This document shows, piece by piece, positions 33,319 to 45,172 of a DNA stretch of 64,000 bases. Made by a program: the position numbers and the translations under genes. The stretch is from positions 413,501 to 477,500 of the forward strand of contig OU696589.1 of NCBI GenBank assembly GCA_916048095.2, read 5' to 3'. The stretch comes from Sacculina carcini. Its lineage: Eukaryota > Arthropoda > Thecostraca > Sacculinidae. The first letter of the stretch is position 1, and every line of letters begins with the position of its first letter. The notes beneath the pieces are model-generated. The model made no database searches and was not told the origin of the DNA. It saw only the letters and a program-made list of their open reading frames with translations.

Positions 33319-33509
33319 TGACGCGATAGCGACATGGACTGTGGATGCGTGTTTTGGGATTGTGGTCGTTGGAGATTAATGCGATGTGATTTAGATATTG
33401 CTGAGTTATTCTGGTGATTTTGTGGTTAGTTAATTTGACCAAGTTCGTTACCGTTTATATAAATATATTCAGTTGTGTTATTGGGTTGTTTGATCGTAAT
33501 AACATAACA
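33275..33509 (+). repeat. 3' LTR of element G
   Basis: 235 bp with TG/CA ends; it encodes the last 14 residues and the stop of gag-pol. Followed by target duplication CAAAT. Confidence 0.95.
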
Positions 33510-33939
33510 CAAATGATACAAAAAACGTGTAAAATTTGAAAAATTCTCAAATACATCCAAAATTACACTTGAACACCGTGCGACTAAAATTAATTCATTT
33601 TTCTACCTATTTCTCAAGAACTATTTGTTACACATAAAAATAAATTATACCATTGTGCTGGAAAGTTTGTTTTCTACAATACGGTATAATTTTTAATTTT
33701 CCAAAGTGTATCTGAAGGAAGTTAAGGCGGTGTAAAGTCAAATGGACATATTGCCAATTTGACAGCTATTATGCGCACTTGCGATTACACAGGAATATAC
33801 ACCGATTAAATTTCACTGAAGCCCAATCACAATTAAGAATGCATCATATTAGCTCCAAGCATGGATGGTGTGGTTTTATTGGGTACAGTTTAATTAATGC
33901 TACACTATACTGAATATAAAGGCTTTATTGTCCTCAATA

Positions 33940-36900
33940 ACGTTCCGCACGACAGGCGGGTAAAATGCTACTGGGAACAAAGTAAACTACTGAATTTTAC
34001 TGTATAATTTAATTGGTTTAATTTCAAGCTGCGTAAGCTTAAGCTGCATAAGGATATGGGTTGTAATATCATGCAATGCCAACTATATGAATATGCTGTT
34101 TTAGCGGACGCATAAATCTGGAATTATAGAGATGACAGAAAGTTTCATTGTTTTGATAGTGTTACACTTCTGAATTACTACACACGAAGGACGGGTGTGA
34201 ATTTGAGCAGTGTTGAGGGAAAAACATCGTCAATAATTAAAACAAGAATTTACAAATTTGACTTTTTCTGTTGGTCGTTTTTCATCCATTTTCTTTGTGT
34301 TTGTTTCGTGTTTGAGTTCTGAATTATTCCGCACGACGGGCAGCTTTAAATAAGAGGTGGGTTGTGGAAAACATGTTTTCTAAATTGAAACATAAATTTC
34401 ACATTTCGACTTTTATATTGGCTAAAACTTTCCTATGGGCTTGTTTTTCTTTTTCAATTTTCACTAATTTTTTTATGAATTGAATATTAATTATATTTTA
34501 TGAACTGTTCCGCACGACGGGCGGGCTTAAATGTATCTATAAAGAGTGGGTTTAAATGATAGCGAGGTATATGATATTTTGCTAGCAGTAAATATTCTAG
34601 CGATAAAAGTAGAATAGCTCTTAAGCAAATGATTTTGGAGAATGATGTGAACCTTTAAATATATTTTGCGATCTGATGATATATGTATTAAGAATAATAC
34701 GTAGCAGAATATAGATTGCATAATATAATATCGGCTGTAATATCAAGGGCTGTAATATCGGTGTAATCCAAAAAATAACAACTGTAGGAATATGATGCAT
34801 TAGTGGAAGCATTAACCGGGAATCATGAGATAATATGATAATGGTGTATAATTATATCGCATTATGCAACAAATGTGAATTTAGCTGCCTTACAGTTTGG
34901 TTCCGATACTATATTGGCGGGTTGAGTATTGGGTACTATATTGGCGGGATAAGTATTGGTGGGCCGCGTGTTTGGGACCACCTGGGGTAGATAATCTCAG
35001 TCTTCTGATTACAAATTATGATCGCATCAGTATATTTTGTGATCACAAACTAATAAGTTAAATCACCTCAGACTAGGCTGAGAGCGGTCAAGATTGGATG
35101 GTTGGGTTGGGTTGGGTAGGTTTGACTCAGGTTATATTGGGTTTTAATGATAGCGGAAAATAGATAAATTTTAACAATAAATATTATAGCGTTAAAAGTG
35201 AAATAGTACTTAAGCAAATGATATTGGGGAATGATGTTAAGTAATAAATATAGTTTGGAAACATTCTGATGAAAATATTTCATCATCTTTCATTGTTTTT
35301 TTCGTGTTTGTGCTCTGAATTATACCACACGACGGGCAGATTTATATATCAGGCGGGTTGAGGGATAATATTTGTCAAAATAAGAACAAAAATATTCGCA
35401 TTTAGACTTTTCTATTGGTTAAGATATTTATAGGTTACATTTTTTGGTTTTCAATTTGTATTCATTATATTTTATGGATTTGATATGAATTTTATTGTAT
35501 GAATTGCTCCGCACAACGGGCGGGTTTTAATGCTATATATATACATAAAGAAGAAATTATCTGTCTGTCTGTGTATGTATGCTTGAATATGAGGTGACAT
35601 AATTGCGCTGGTTCATGGTTCGCTGGTTCAATGATCAGGGGCGTGAAACGCAAACGAAGCGATGGCTCATTTTTATGAAATAAAAATGTCCCGCGGGCAG
35701 CAATAAAACGTTCAATTTCACCGTATAGAATGAATTCATATACAAAACTAATGGATTTGACTTCAAGAACCAGAACGGATGGTTTTCGAGTTCTGAATTA
35801 TTCCTCACGTCGGGCGGGTTTAAATATGAGGCGGGCTGAGTGAAAATATTTTGTCAAAATGAAATTAAAAATAATGAAATTTAGACTTTTTAATTAATTA
35901 AGGTCTTCATGAGTTTGCCTTATTTATTTTTAATTTGCAATATTTTTATGAATTGCTCCGCACAACGGGCGGGTTTTAATGCGGTTTTAATGCTATATAT
36001 ATACATAAAGAAGAAATTTTCTGTCTGTCTGTGTATGTATGCTTGAATATGAGGTGACATAATTGCGCTGGTTCATGGTTCGCTGGTTCAATGACCAGGG
36101 GCTTCAAACGCAAACGAAGCAATGGCTCATTTTTATGAAATAAAAATGTCCCGCGGGCATTTAGACTTTTCTATTGGTCAAGATATTTATAGCTTACATT
36201 TTTTGCTTTTCAATTTGTATTCATTATATTTTATGGATTTGATATGAATTTTATTGTATGAATTGTTTCGCACGACGGGTGGGTTTAAAAAAAGTGTTTT
36301 TAGTTCATTTTTTCAAATGGTTCATGATTTGCTTGATTGTATGAATTGCTCCGCACAACGGGCGGGTATTAATGCCATATATATACATAAAGAAGAAATT
36401 ATCTGTATGTCTGTGTATGTATGCTTGAATATGAGGTGACATAATTGCGCAGGTTCAATGGTATATATATACATAAAGAAGAAATTATCTGTCTGTCTGT
36501 GTGTGTATGCTTGAATATGAGGTGACATAATTGCGCGGGTTCAATGGTATAGATCAGGGGCTTAATTATTCCGCACGACGGGCGGGTAAAATGCTACTGG
36601 GAACAAAGTAAACTACTGAATTATTGTACCATATAGAACCATTAAATAAAAAACCATTATTATATAATAAAGAACCATTTGAATATTAGTTAGTTAGTTG
36701 TCATTAGTTGGTTTATATATAAAGAACCATTGGTGTTGGGGCTTAATTGTTCCGCACGACGGGCGGGTTTAAATATGAGGCTGTTCGAGGGAAAATGTTA
36801 AATGTTTTGCTTTTTAATTTGTATTCAGTTTATTTTATGGATTGAATATGCATTTTATTTTATGGATTGAATATGCATTTTATTTTATGGATTGAATATG

Positions 36901-37669
36901 CATTTTATTTTATAAATTGTTCAGCACGACGGGCGGGTTTAAATATGAGACGGGCTGAAGGAAAATATGTTGTCAAAAAATATAATTGAATTTAGACTTT
37001 TCAATTGAGTAAGATTTTAATGAGTATATCTGTTTTCTTTTTTAATTTGCAATATGTTTATGAATTAAATATGAATTTCATCTTATGAATTGCTCCGCAC
37101 AACTGGCGGGTTTCAATGCTAGACGGTGATATTAAGTTATTAAAATATTTTGGAAACATTATGATGAAAAAGTGTAGTCATTTTTCATTGTTTCGTGTCT
37201 GAGTTCTGAATTATTCAGCACGACGGGCATGTATAAATATGAGGCGGTTTAGGCAAACTATTTTGTGAAAATAAATATGAAAATATAGAAATTTAGACTT
37301 TTGTATGGGTTTACTCAACTCTTTTTTAATTCATATTCCTTTTCTCTCATGAATTGAATACAAATTTAATAGTATGAACTGTTTCGCACGACGGGCGGGT
37401 TTACATGCTAGGATTTTCATGGTTTGTTACGTGTTTGTGTTCTGAATTATTCCGCACAATGGGTTGGTTTATATATGAGGCGGGTTGAGGGAAAATATTA
37501 TGTCAAAATAAAAATAAAAATATTCACACTTGGACTTTTCTATTGAGTAAGACACTGATGAGTTTTTATTTTCTTTTTTAATTTGGAATATTTTTATGAA
37601 TATGAATTATTATGAATATTAATTCCATTTTATGAATTCCTCCGCACAACGGGCGGGTTTTAATGCTAG
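33940..37669 (+). repeat. Array of dispersed hairpin motifs 'ccgcacgacgggcggg' within H1a
   Basis: Around 18 copies of the motif, mostly as 'gaattgttccgcacgacggg' plus 'cgggttt', recur every 90-450 bp (for example 33943, 34508, 35505, 35953, 36347, 36567, 36750, 36920, 37380, 37640). Each can fold as CCGC/GCGG. Several are followed at once by 'taatgc' and a new 'tatatatacataaagaagaa' start (35525, 35985, 36365), like ends of small elements joined head to tail. Confidence 0.85.
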
Positions 37670-37691
37670 TGTATATATATAAAAGAGATCC

Positions 37692-37725
<34 letters not shown>

Positions 37726-40700
37726 CCACCCTCCTTGGTCCATTTTCAGCAAGCTGGTACTCGGTAACAACGTGATGTACTCGCCAACAATTTATACCAT
37801 TACGTTGGAAATATTCTTGTCTACACGATAGGATAATTTTCAAATTCTAAAAATGAAACCAAAAAAAGTTATCGCGGTGAAAACACAAAATGAACCCTGA
37901 AAAATGCGAAAATTGTGGTCAATGCTCCGCCATCTACTCCTCATAAACCAGAAATGGTACAGCCAAACCGATTATACCACTGTGTAGAGAATAATCTGTT
38001 CTACTAGGTAGGTTATAATTCATATCCAAAAATTAAATATAAAATATGTCAAAATGACAAAATTTCAGTCTACATTCAAAATTATATTTAAGCTCGACGC
38101 GTCCGATTTTCTGTACTTTTTTCTCTATTTCTCAGCAACTAAACATCACACATCTAAATAAATATTACCATCATGCTGGGAATTTTGTTTTGTACAGCAC
38201 GGTATAATTTTTAATTTTCCAAAGTGTATTAAAAAAATGTTACGGCGGTGTGAATTCAAAATGACAAAGTCAAAAAGGCAAAATTAGCAATAAAAACGCG
38301 AATATTTTGGTCAATATTCCCCTATCTATTCCTCATAAACCAGCAGAGTTACAGCTATAAAAATTATACTATTGTGTAGAGAATTTTGTGTTCTACAAGA
38401 AATATTTTAATTTATACCCACAAATGATACCAAAAACGTAAAATTGGCAAAATTCTCAAATACTTCCAAAATTACACTTGAACACCGGGCGACTAAAATT
38501 AATTCATTTTTCTACTATTTCTCAGTAACAATTTGTTATACATAAAAATGAAGTATAACATCGTGCTGTAAATTTTGTTTTCTACAATACGGTATAATTT
38601 TTTATTTTCCAAAGTGTACCTAAAGGAAGTTACGGCGGTGTAAATTCAAAAGGACATGTTGCCAATTTGACAGCTATTATGCGCACTTGCGATTACACAG
38701 GAATATACTACTGTGTAGAGAATTTTGTGTTCTACAAGAAAAAGTATAATTTATACCCACAAATGATACAAAAAACGTGTAAACTTGGCAAAATTCTCAA
38801 ATACATCCAAAATAACACTTGAACACCGGGCGACTAAAATTAATTCATTTTTCTACTATTTCTCAGTAACAATTTGTTATACATAAAAATGAATTATAAC
38901 ATCGTGCTGTAAATTTTGTTTTCTACAATACGGTATAATTTTTTATTTTCCAAAGTGTACCTAAAGGAAGTTACGGCGGTGTAAATTCAAAAGGACATGT
39001 TGCCAATTTGACAGCTATTATGCGCACTTGCGATTACACAGGAATATACTACTGTGTAGAGAATTTTGTGTTCTACAAGAAATATTTTGATTTATACCCA
39101 CAAATGATACCAAAAACGTAAAATTGGCAAAATTCTCAAATACTTCCAAAATTACACTTGAACACCGGGCGACTAAAATTAATTCATTTTTCTACTATTT
39201 CTCAGTAACAATTTGTTATACATAAAAATGAATTATAACATCGTGCTGTAAATTTTGTTTTCTACAATACGGTATAATTTTTTATTTTCCAAAGTGTACC
39301 TAAAGGAAGTTACGGCGGTGTAAATTCAAAAGGACATGTTGCCAATTTGACAGCTATTATGCGCACTTGCGATTACACAGGAATATACTACTGTGTAGAG
39401 AATTTTGTGTTCTACAAGAAAAAGTATAATTTATACCCACAAATGATACAAAAAACGTGTAAACTTGGCAAAATTCTCAAATACATCCAAAATAACACTT
39501 GAACACCGGGCGACTAAAATTAATTCATTTTTCTACTATTTCTCAGTAACAATTTGTTATACATAAAAATGAATTATAACATCGTGCTGTAAATTTTGTT
39601 TTCTACAATACGGTATAATTTTTTATTTTCCAAAGTGTACCTAAAGGAAGTTACGGCGGTGTAAATTCAAAAGGACATGTTGCCAATTTGACAGCTATTA
39701 TGCGCACTTGCGATTACACAGGAATATACTACTGTGTAGAGAATTTTGTGTTCTACAAGAAATATTTTGATTTATACCCACAAATGATACCAAAAACGTA
39801 AAATTGGCAAAATTCTCAAATACTTCCAAAATTACACTTGAACACCGGGCGACTAAAATTAATTCATTTTTCTACTATTTCTCAGTAACAATTTGTTATA
39901 CATAAAAATGAATTATAACATCGTGCTGTAAATTTTGTTTTCTACAATACGGTATAATTTTTTATTTTCCAAAGTGTACCTAAAGGAAGTTACGGCGGTG
40001 TAAATTCAAAAGGACATGTTGCCAATTTGACAGCTATTATGCGCACTTGCGATTACACAGGAATATACTACTGTGTAGAGAATTTTGTGTTCTACAAGAA
40101 AAAATATAATTTATACCCACAAATGATACAAAAAAACGTGTAAAATTGGCAAAATTCTCAAATACATCCAAAATTACACTTAAACACCGGGCGAATATAA
40201 TTAATTCATTTTTCTACTATTTCTCAGTAACTATTTGTTACACAAATTTAAAAATAAATTATACCATCGTGCCTGAAATCTTGTTTTCTACAATATGGTA
40301 TAATTTGTAATTTTCCAAAGTGTATCTGAAGGAAGTTACGGCGGTGTAAAGTCAAAAGGACATATTGCCAATTTGACAGCTATTATGCGCACTTGCGATT
40401 ACACAGGAATATACACCGATTAAATTTCACTGAAGCCCAATCACAATTAAGAATGCATCATATTAGCTCCAAGCATGGATGGTGTGGTTTTATTGGGTAC
40501 AGTTTAATTAATGCTACACTATACTGAATAGAATAGCTTTATTGTCCTCAATATTTACACATGAATTGTTCCGCCCGACGGGCGGGTAAAATACTACTGG
40601 GAACAAAGTTTACTACTGAATTTTACTGTATAATTTAATTGGTTTAATTTCAAGTTGCATACGCTTGAGTTGCATAAGGATACGGATTGTAATATCATGC

Positions 40701-42823
40701 AATGCCAACTATATGCATCTGATGTTTTAGCGGAAGCATTAATCTGGAATTATAGAGATGACAGAAAGTTTCATTGTTTTGATAATGTTACACTTCTGAA
40801 TTACTACACACGTAGGACGGGTGAGAATTTGAGCAGAGTTGAGGGCAAAAACATCGTCAATAATTAAAACAAGAATTTACAAATTTGACTTTTTCTATTG
40901 GTCGTTTTTCATCAATTTTCTTTGTGTTTGTTTCGTGTTTGAGTTCTGAATTATTCCGCACGACGGGCAGCTTTAAATATGAGGCGGGTTGTGGAAAAAC
41001 ATGTTTACTAAATTGAAACATAAATTTCACATTTAGACTTTTATATTGGCTAAAAATTTCCTATGGGTTTGTTTTTCTTTTTCAATTTTCACTAATTTTT
41101 TATGAATTGAATATTAATTATATTTAATGAACTGTTCCGCACGACGGGCGAATTGAATGTATCTATAAAGAGTGGGTTTAAATGATAGTATATGATAATG
41201 ATATATTGATATAATGATATAATGATATAATGATATAATGATATAATGATAGTATAACGAGGTATATGATATTTTGCTAGCAGTAAATATTCTAACGATA
41301 AAAGTAGAATAGCTCTTAAGCAAATGATTTTGGAGAATGATGTGAACCTTTAAATATATTTTGCGATCTGATGATATATGTATTAGGAATAATACGTAGC
41401 AGAATATAGATTGCATAATATAATATCGGCTGTAATATCAAGGGCTGTAATATCGGTGTAATCCAAAAAATAACAACTGTATGAATATGATGCACATGTA
41501 TGTAGTGGAAGCATTAACCGGGAATTATGAGATAATATGATAATGGTGTATAATTATATCGCATTATGCAGCTAATGTGAATTTAGCTGCCTTACAGTTT
41601 GGTCCCGATACTATATTGGCGGGTTCAGAGAAAAGTATTGGTGGGCCGCGTGTTTGGGACACCTGGGGTAGATAATCTCAGTCTTCTGACTAAAAATTAT
41701 GATCGCATCAGTATATTTTGTGATCACAAACTAATAAGTTAAATCACCTCAGACTAGGCTGAGAGCGGTCAAGATTGGATGGTTGGGTTGGGTTGGGTAG
41801 GTTTGACTCAGGTTATATTGGGTTTTAGTGATAGCGGAAAATAGATAAATTTTAACAATAAATATGATAGCGGTAAAAGTGAAATAATACTTAAGCAAAT
41901 GATATTGGGGAATGATGTTAAGTAATAAATATAGTTTGGAAGCATTATGATGAGTAGATTTCATCATCTTTCATTGTTTGTTTCGTGTTTGTGTTCTGAA
42001 TTATACCACACGACGGGCAGATTTATATATCAGGCGGGTTGAGGGATAATATTTGTCAAAATAAGAACAAAAATATTCACATTTAGACTTTTCTATTGGT
42101 TAAGATATTTATAGGTTACATTTTTTGGTTTTCAATTTGTATTCATTATATTTTATGGATTTGATATGAATTTTATTGTATGAATTCTTCCGCACGACGG
42201 GTGGGTTTAAAAAAGTGTTTTTTTAGATCATTTTTTCAAATGGTTCATTTAAAAAAATGTAATCTTTTTTAAAATAAAATTGTTCCGCGGGCAGCAACTA
42301 TAAACAATAGAACGTTCAATTTCCCCTGTAGAATTAATCCATACACAAAACCAATGGATTTGACTTCAAATATGAATTTTATTGTATGAATTGTTCCGCA
42401 TGACGGGCGGGTTTAAAAAAAGTGTTTCCATTTTTTAGTTCATTTTTTCAAATGGTTCATTTGAAAAAAGGTATTTTTTTAAAATAAAAATGCTCCGCGG
42501 GCAGCAACTATAGACAATAGAACGTTCAATTTACCCTGTAGAATTAATCCATACACAAAACCAATGGATTTGACTTCAAGATGCAGAACGGATCGTGTTC
42601 GAGTTCTGAATTATTCAGCACGACGGGCGGGTTTAAAAATGACTCAGGCGGACTGAGGGGAAATATTTTGTCGAAATAAAAATAATTAAACTTATAATTT
42701 TCAATTGATTAATATTTTTATGAGTGTAACCTATTTCATTTTTATTTTTCCATATTTTTTATTAATTGAATATGAATTTTATTGTATGAATTGTTCCGCT
42801 CGACGGGCGGGTTTTAATGCTAG
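37670..42823 (+). mobile_element. Helitron-like element H1b, tandem to H1a
   Basis: It begins right after the CTAG of H1a with 'tgtatatatataaaagagat' and a (CTGT)n run, repeats the module order of H1a and ends in hairpin, TTTTAATG and CTAG|T at 42820-42823. It has no Gypsy insertion, but its ~340-bp module is expanded into the array at 38361-40060. It encodes no recognisable protein. Confidence 0.7.
38361..40060 (+). repeat. Higher-order tandem repeat: alternating 341/339-bp units
   Basis: Units begin with 'gaatatactactgtgtagag' at 38701, 39042, 39381, 39722 and 40061. Two unit types alternate: one with 'aaaaagtataatttatac' and 'acgtgtaaacttgg', the other with 'aaatattttgatttatac' and 'aaaaacgtaaaattgg'. 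Spacings are 341, 339, 341 and 339, so a dimer of 680 bp is the repeated unit. Confidence 0.9.
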
Positions 42824-42849
42824 TACATGTATATAATATATATACACAT

Positions 42850-42907
<58 letters not shown>
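42850..42907. repeat. (TA)n tract bordering a Penelope-like element
   Basis: About 58 bp of perfect TA directly before the first PLE end at 42908. Confidence 0.95.
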
Positions 42908-42912
<5 letters not shown>

Positions 42913-43004
42913 TTGTTTGCTGTCGATTGTGTGTTTATATAGGACGTCAATTGTATGTGTTATTTTCACGCCTCGTGTATGCGCGCGGTGTGCGAAATTC
43001 GCAC

Positions 43005-44118
43005 CTATGGTCGATGACACATATGGCTCACACTACTCCGCGCCACCGCTTGTGGCACCTCGCGCATGGGCGCGTCCAGCTCACTGCTTGATGGGGGTCT
43101 TTGGGTGGGGAGAACACCATTTTCCTCCAATTGCACGTTGATTTTCGGGCGCATTGTTGTTATGTAAATCGCTTCCAAAAGTTTCAAGCGCCTGTTGTCC
43201 GTTTCGTGCGCCAATATATCTGTTCTTGCCACTATTTCTTCTCGACTAATCTCTGTGTTATGCGCCGATGCATTGTGGTTTTTGATAGCGCCGTTGCCGA
43301 GATGGCAGGTCAAACGGCTCCATAGCGTTGCTGTTGTCATCCCGACAGCGTTGTTGTTGTCAGCGTTGTTGTTGTTGTTGTTGTAGGAATGAGGTCCGCA
43401 CCCCTCATCGTTTTCACAGGTGTACCGGTAGACAACATGATGTCGCTGCAGCTTGTCTGGCCTGTCATTGCATGCTTTGTTGCGCAATATCAGACTTGAT
43501 GTTTTCTGTGAACGATAATAAATTATCAATTTCACCTTTTTCTCTGGTTCAGTGGGTCTCACATTCTTCTCAATAATCTCCTTCATGACGCGTTCGTCGA
43601 ATTTGTGCGCAGAAGACATAAAATGTCTGTAGTACAGAGTAATATGCTGTTGTGCGTCGCTTAAACAGTTGTTCTCGAAATGCTTGTTCAGCGCTGCAGC
43701 AATCACGTCTGAAATTTGCTCGTTCGGATAACCGTTGTTGAGCAGCACCTGTGTGACACGCTCGAGCTCTTTGTGGGTTGAAGCCCAGCTTGAGCAGTGT
43801 GTCAGTGCACGACGGATGTATGCGCTGATTGTGGATCGCAGATGTCTTGTAGGACATTCACTGATGCCATTCAGACACAGTCCCATATTTGTCGGCTTGG
43901 TGTATACGTTTGTGCTAAGCTCTCCACTATTCAGCTGTACTAGCACATCGAGAAATGCCAGCCGACCGTCGAGTGCGTTCTCGTGCGTGAATTTTAGTGA
44001 CGTTTCTTCTTCGAAAGCACGCTTGAGAGTGTCAATTTCGTCAGATGACTTCACTCGGATGAAGATGTCGTCGATGTATCGGCAGTAGGTCGATGGCTTG
44101 TTGTATCGGCAGTAGGTC
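43005..44118 (-). pseudogene. PLE reverse transcriptase end plus GIY-YIG endonuclease
   Basis: The minus frame starts in the RT at YIDDIFIRVKS, the catalytic YxDD of Penelope RTs. It continues with AFLDVLVQLNSGELST, YTKPTNMGLCL, and ends in a GIY-YIG region (HHVVYRYTCENDEGCGPHSY ... GMTTATLWSRLTC, GAIKNH, LLEAIYITTMRPKINVQLEE). Between the Tyr and the Gly of Y-IG lies an insertion of mostly asparagines coded by an AAC repeat (43360-43385), which should disrupt the nuclease core. Most of the RT is missing at the 5' side, where a 29-bp duplication (44077-44133) lies. Confidence 0.85.
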
Positions 44119-44399
44119 GCTGGCGATTTACATAACAACAATGCGCCCAAAAATCAACGTGCAATTGGAGGAAAATGGTGTTCTCCCACCCAAAGACCCC
44201 CATCAAGCAGTGAGCTGGACGCGCCCATGCGCGAGGTGCCACAAACGGCGGCGCGCAGTAGCGTGAGCTATATGTGTCATCGACCATAGGTGCGAATTTC
44301 GCACACCGCGCGCATACACGAGGCGTGAAAATATCCCATACAATTGACGTCCTATATAAACACACAATCGACAACAAACACACGGCATTTAGTTGACCA

Positions 44400-44445
44400 C
44401 ATTGACTGAGGATGGAGACCGGCTGCTCCGAAACGTTACACATCG
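44400..44445 (+). ncRNA. Hammerhead-ribozyme-like motif of PLE 1
   Basis: CTGAGGA at 44405-44411 is the conserved CUGANGA core. A TGGAG...CTCC stem follows, then GAAAC at 44430-44434. Stem III (ACGTTACAC) pairs less well than in the copies near 54.5 and 55.5 kb, so activity is doubtful. Confidence 0.5.
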
Positions 44446-44446
44446 G

Positions 44447-44449
<3 letters not shown>

Positions 44450-44478
<29 letters not shown>
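44450..44478. repeat. (TA)n tract
   Basis: TA run directly after the hammerhead-like motif of PLE 1. Confidence 0.9.
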
Positions 44479-44481
<3 letters not shown>

Positions 44482-44527
44482 GCTGCTGAGACTGAGCCTC
44501 AGTCTCAGCAGAGGCGATCTGACAACA

Positions 44528-44955
44528 GATCAGAAAATTTTGAATGTAGATTGAATTGTTTTCCATTATACATGTTTTATATCAAGTTTTTGGGTATAAA
44601 TTATAATTCGTTGAGTAGAACAGAAAATTTTCTACACAGTGATATAATATGTATAGTTGTACCATTGCTAGTTTAGGAGAAATAGTTTTCAGAAAATTGA
44701 CTTAAATTTTCGCGTTTTTCAGGGTTCATTTTGTCTTTTCACCGCTATAACTTTTTTTATTTCATTTTTAAAATTAAAAATGTAATGTTAAGTGTAGACA
44801 AGAAAATTTCCAACGTGATGGTACAAATGTTTAGCGAGTACGCTAAGTGATGGCCGAGAAGCAGCTGACAGAAAATGGACCAAGGAGAGTGGGACAGACA
44901 GACAGACACACAGACACACTCACAGAGGATCTCTTTTATATATATATATATATAT
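44528..44955 (-). mobile_element. Truncated 5' end of a Helitron-like element
   Basis: Reverse complement of the first ~420 bp of the H family: 'tataaaagagatcctctgtg', a (CTGT)-rich stretch, 'cccactctccttggtcc', 'cttgtctacac', 'gttatagcggtgaaaag'. It differs noticeably from H1a/H2 and ends in a (TA)n run at 44937-44955, so it is an older, separate copy. Confidence 0.7.
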
Positions 44956-44993
44956 TGATTTTTTTTTTGAATTTTAAAATTCATAATTTTTTT

Positions 44994-45119
44994 ATGTCTT
45001 CTGCGCACAAAGTCGACGAACGCGTCATGAAGGAGATTATTGAGAATAATGTGAGACCCGCTGAACCAGAGAAAAAGGTGAAATTGATAATTTACTATCG
45101 TTCACAGAAAACATCATTT

Positions 45120-45122
<3 letters not shown>
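44994..45122 (+). pseudogene. Small fragment of PLE 1-type coding sequence
   Basis: The plus strand reads MSSAHKVDERVMKEIIENNV then RPAEPEKKVKLIIYYRSQKT, nearly the same as the piece within 43005-44118. It ends at a (TA)n tract (45123-45170). Confidence 0.8.

Positions 45123-45170
<48 letters not shown>
45123..45170. repeat. (TA)n tract
   Basis: TA run between the PLE fragment and the 3' end of Helitron-like H2. Confidence 0.95.

Positions 45171-45172
<2 letters not shown>

Larger units (their letters stand above)
28552..33509 (+). mobile_element. Young, apparently intact Gypsy element G
   Basis: LTRs 28552-28786 and 33275-33509 are both 235 bp and I see one difference between them (GATTGAG against GATTTAG). 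The flanks are CAAAT at 28547-28551 and 33510-33514. The Helitron module continues across ('tttatacccacaaat' / 'caaatgatacaaaaaacg'), and the uninterrupted module is present at 38751, 39421 and, inverted, near 49835. A single 1510-codon frame fills the interior. All these signs point to a recent insertion. Confidence 0.95.
27787..37669 (+). mobile_element. Helitron-like element H1a (non-autonomous), split by Gypsy element G
   Basis: The 5' end is A|TCTATATATATAAAAG, followed by a (CTGT)n run. The 3' end is a small hairpin (CCGC ... GCGG), TTTTAATG and CTAG|T at 37666-37669. Starting TC, ending hairpin-CTRR and lying between A and T without target duplication is the Helitron/Helentron pattern. 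The H2 copy (45172-50596, inverted) shows the same ends. No Rep or helicase is encoded. Without the 4.96-kb Gypsy it would be about 4.9 kb. Its first half consists of diverged ~300-340-bp modules containing 'gttacggcggtgtaaa'; its second half is full of hairpin motifs. Confidence 0.7.
42908..44445 (-). mobile_element. Penelope-like element 1, inverted pair of 3' ends
   Basis: A minus-strand copy (42908-44118) and a short plus-strand 3' end (44128-44445) face each other. Arms 42908-43168 and 44128-44391 are inverted repeats covering the C-terminal codons and 3' UTR. Such inverted or tandem terminal repeats are known for PLEs. Both sides abut (TA)n. A hammerhead-like motif follows the plus-strand arm at 44400-44445. 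Confidence 0.75.
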
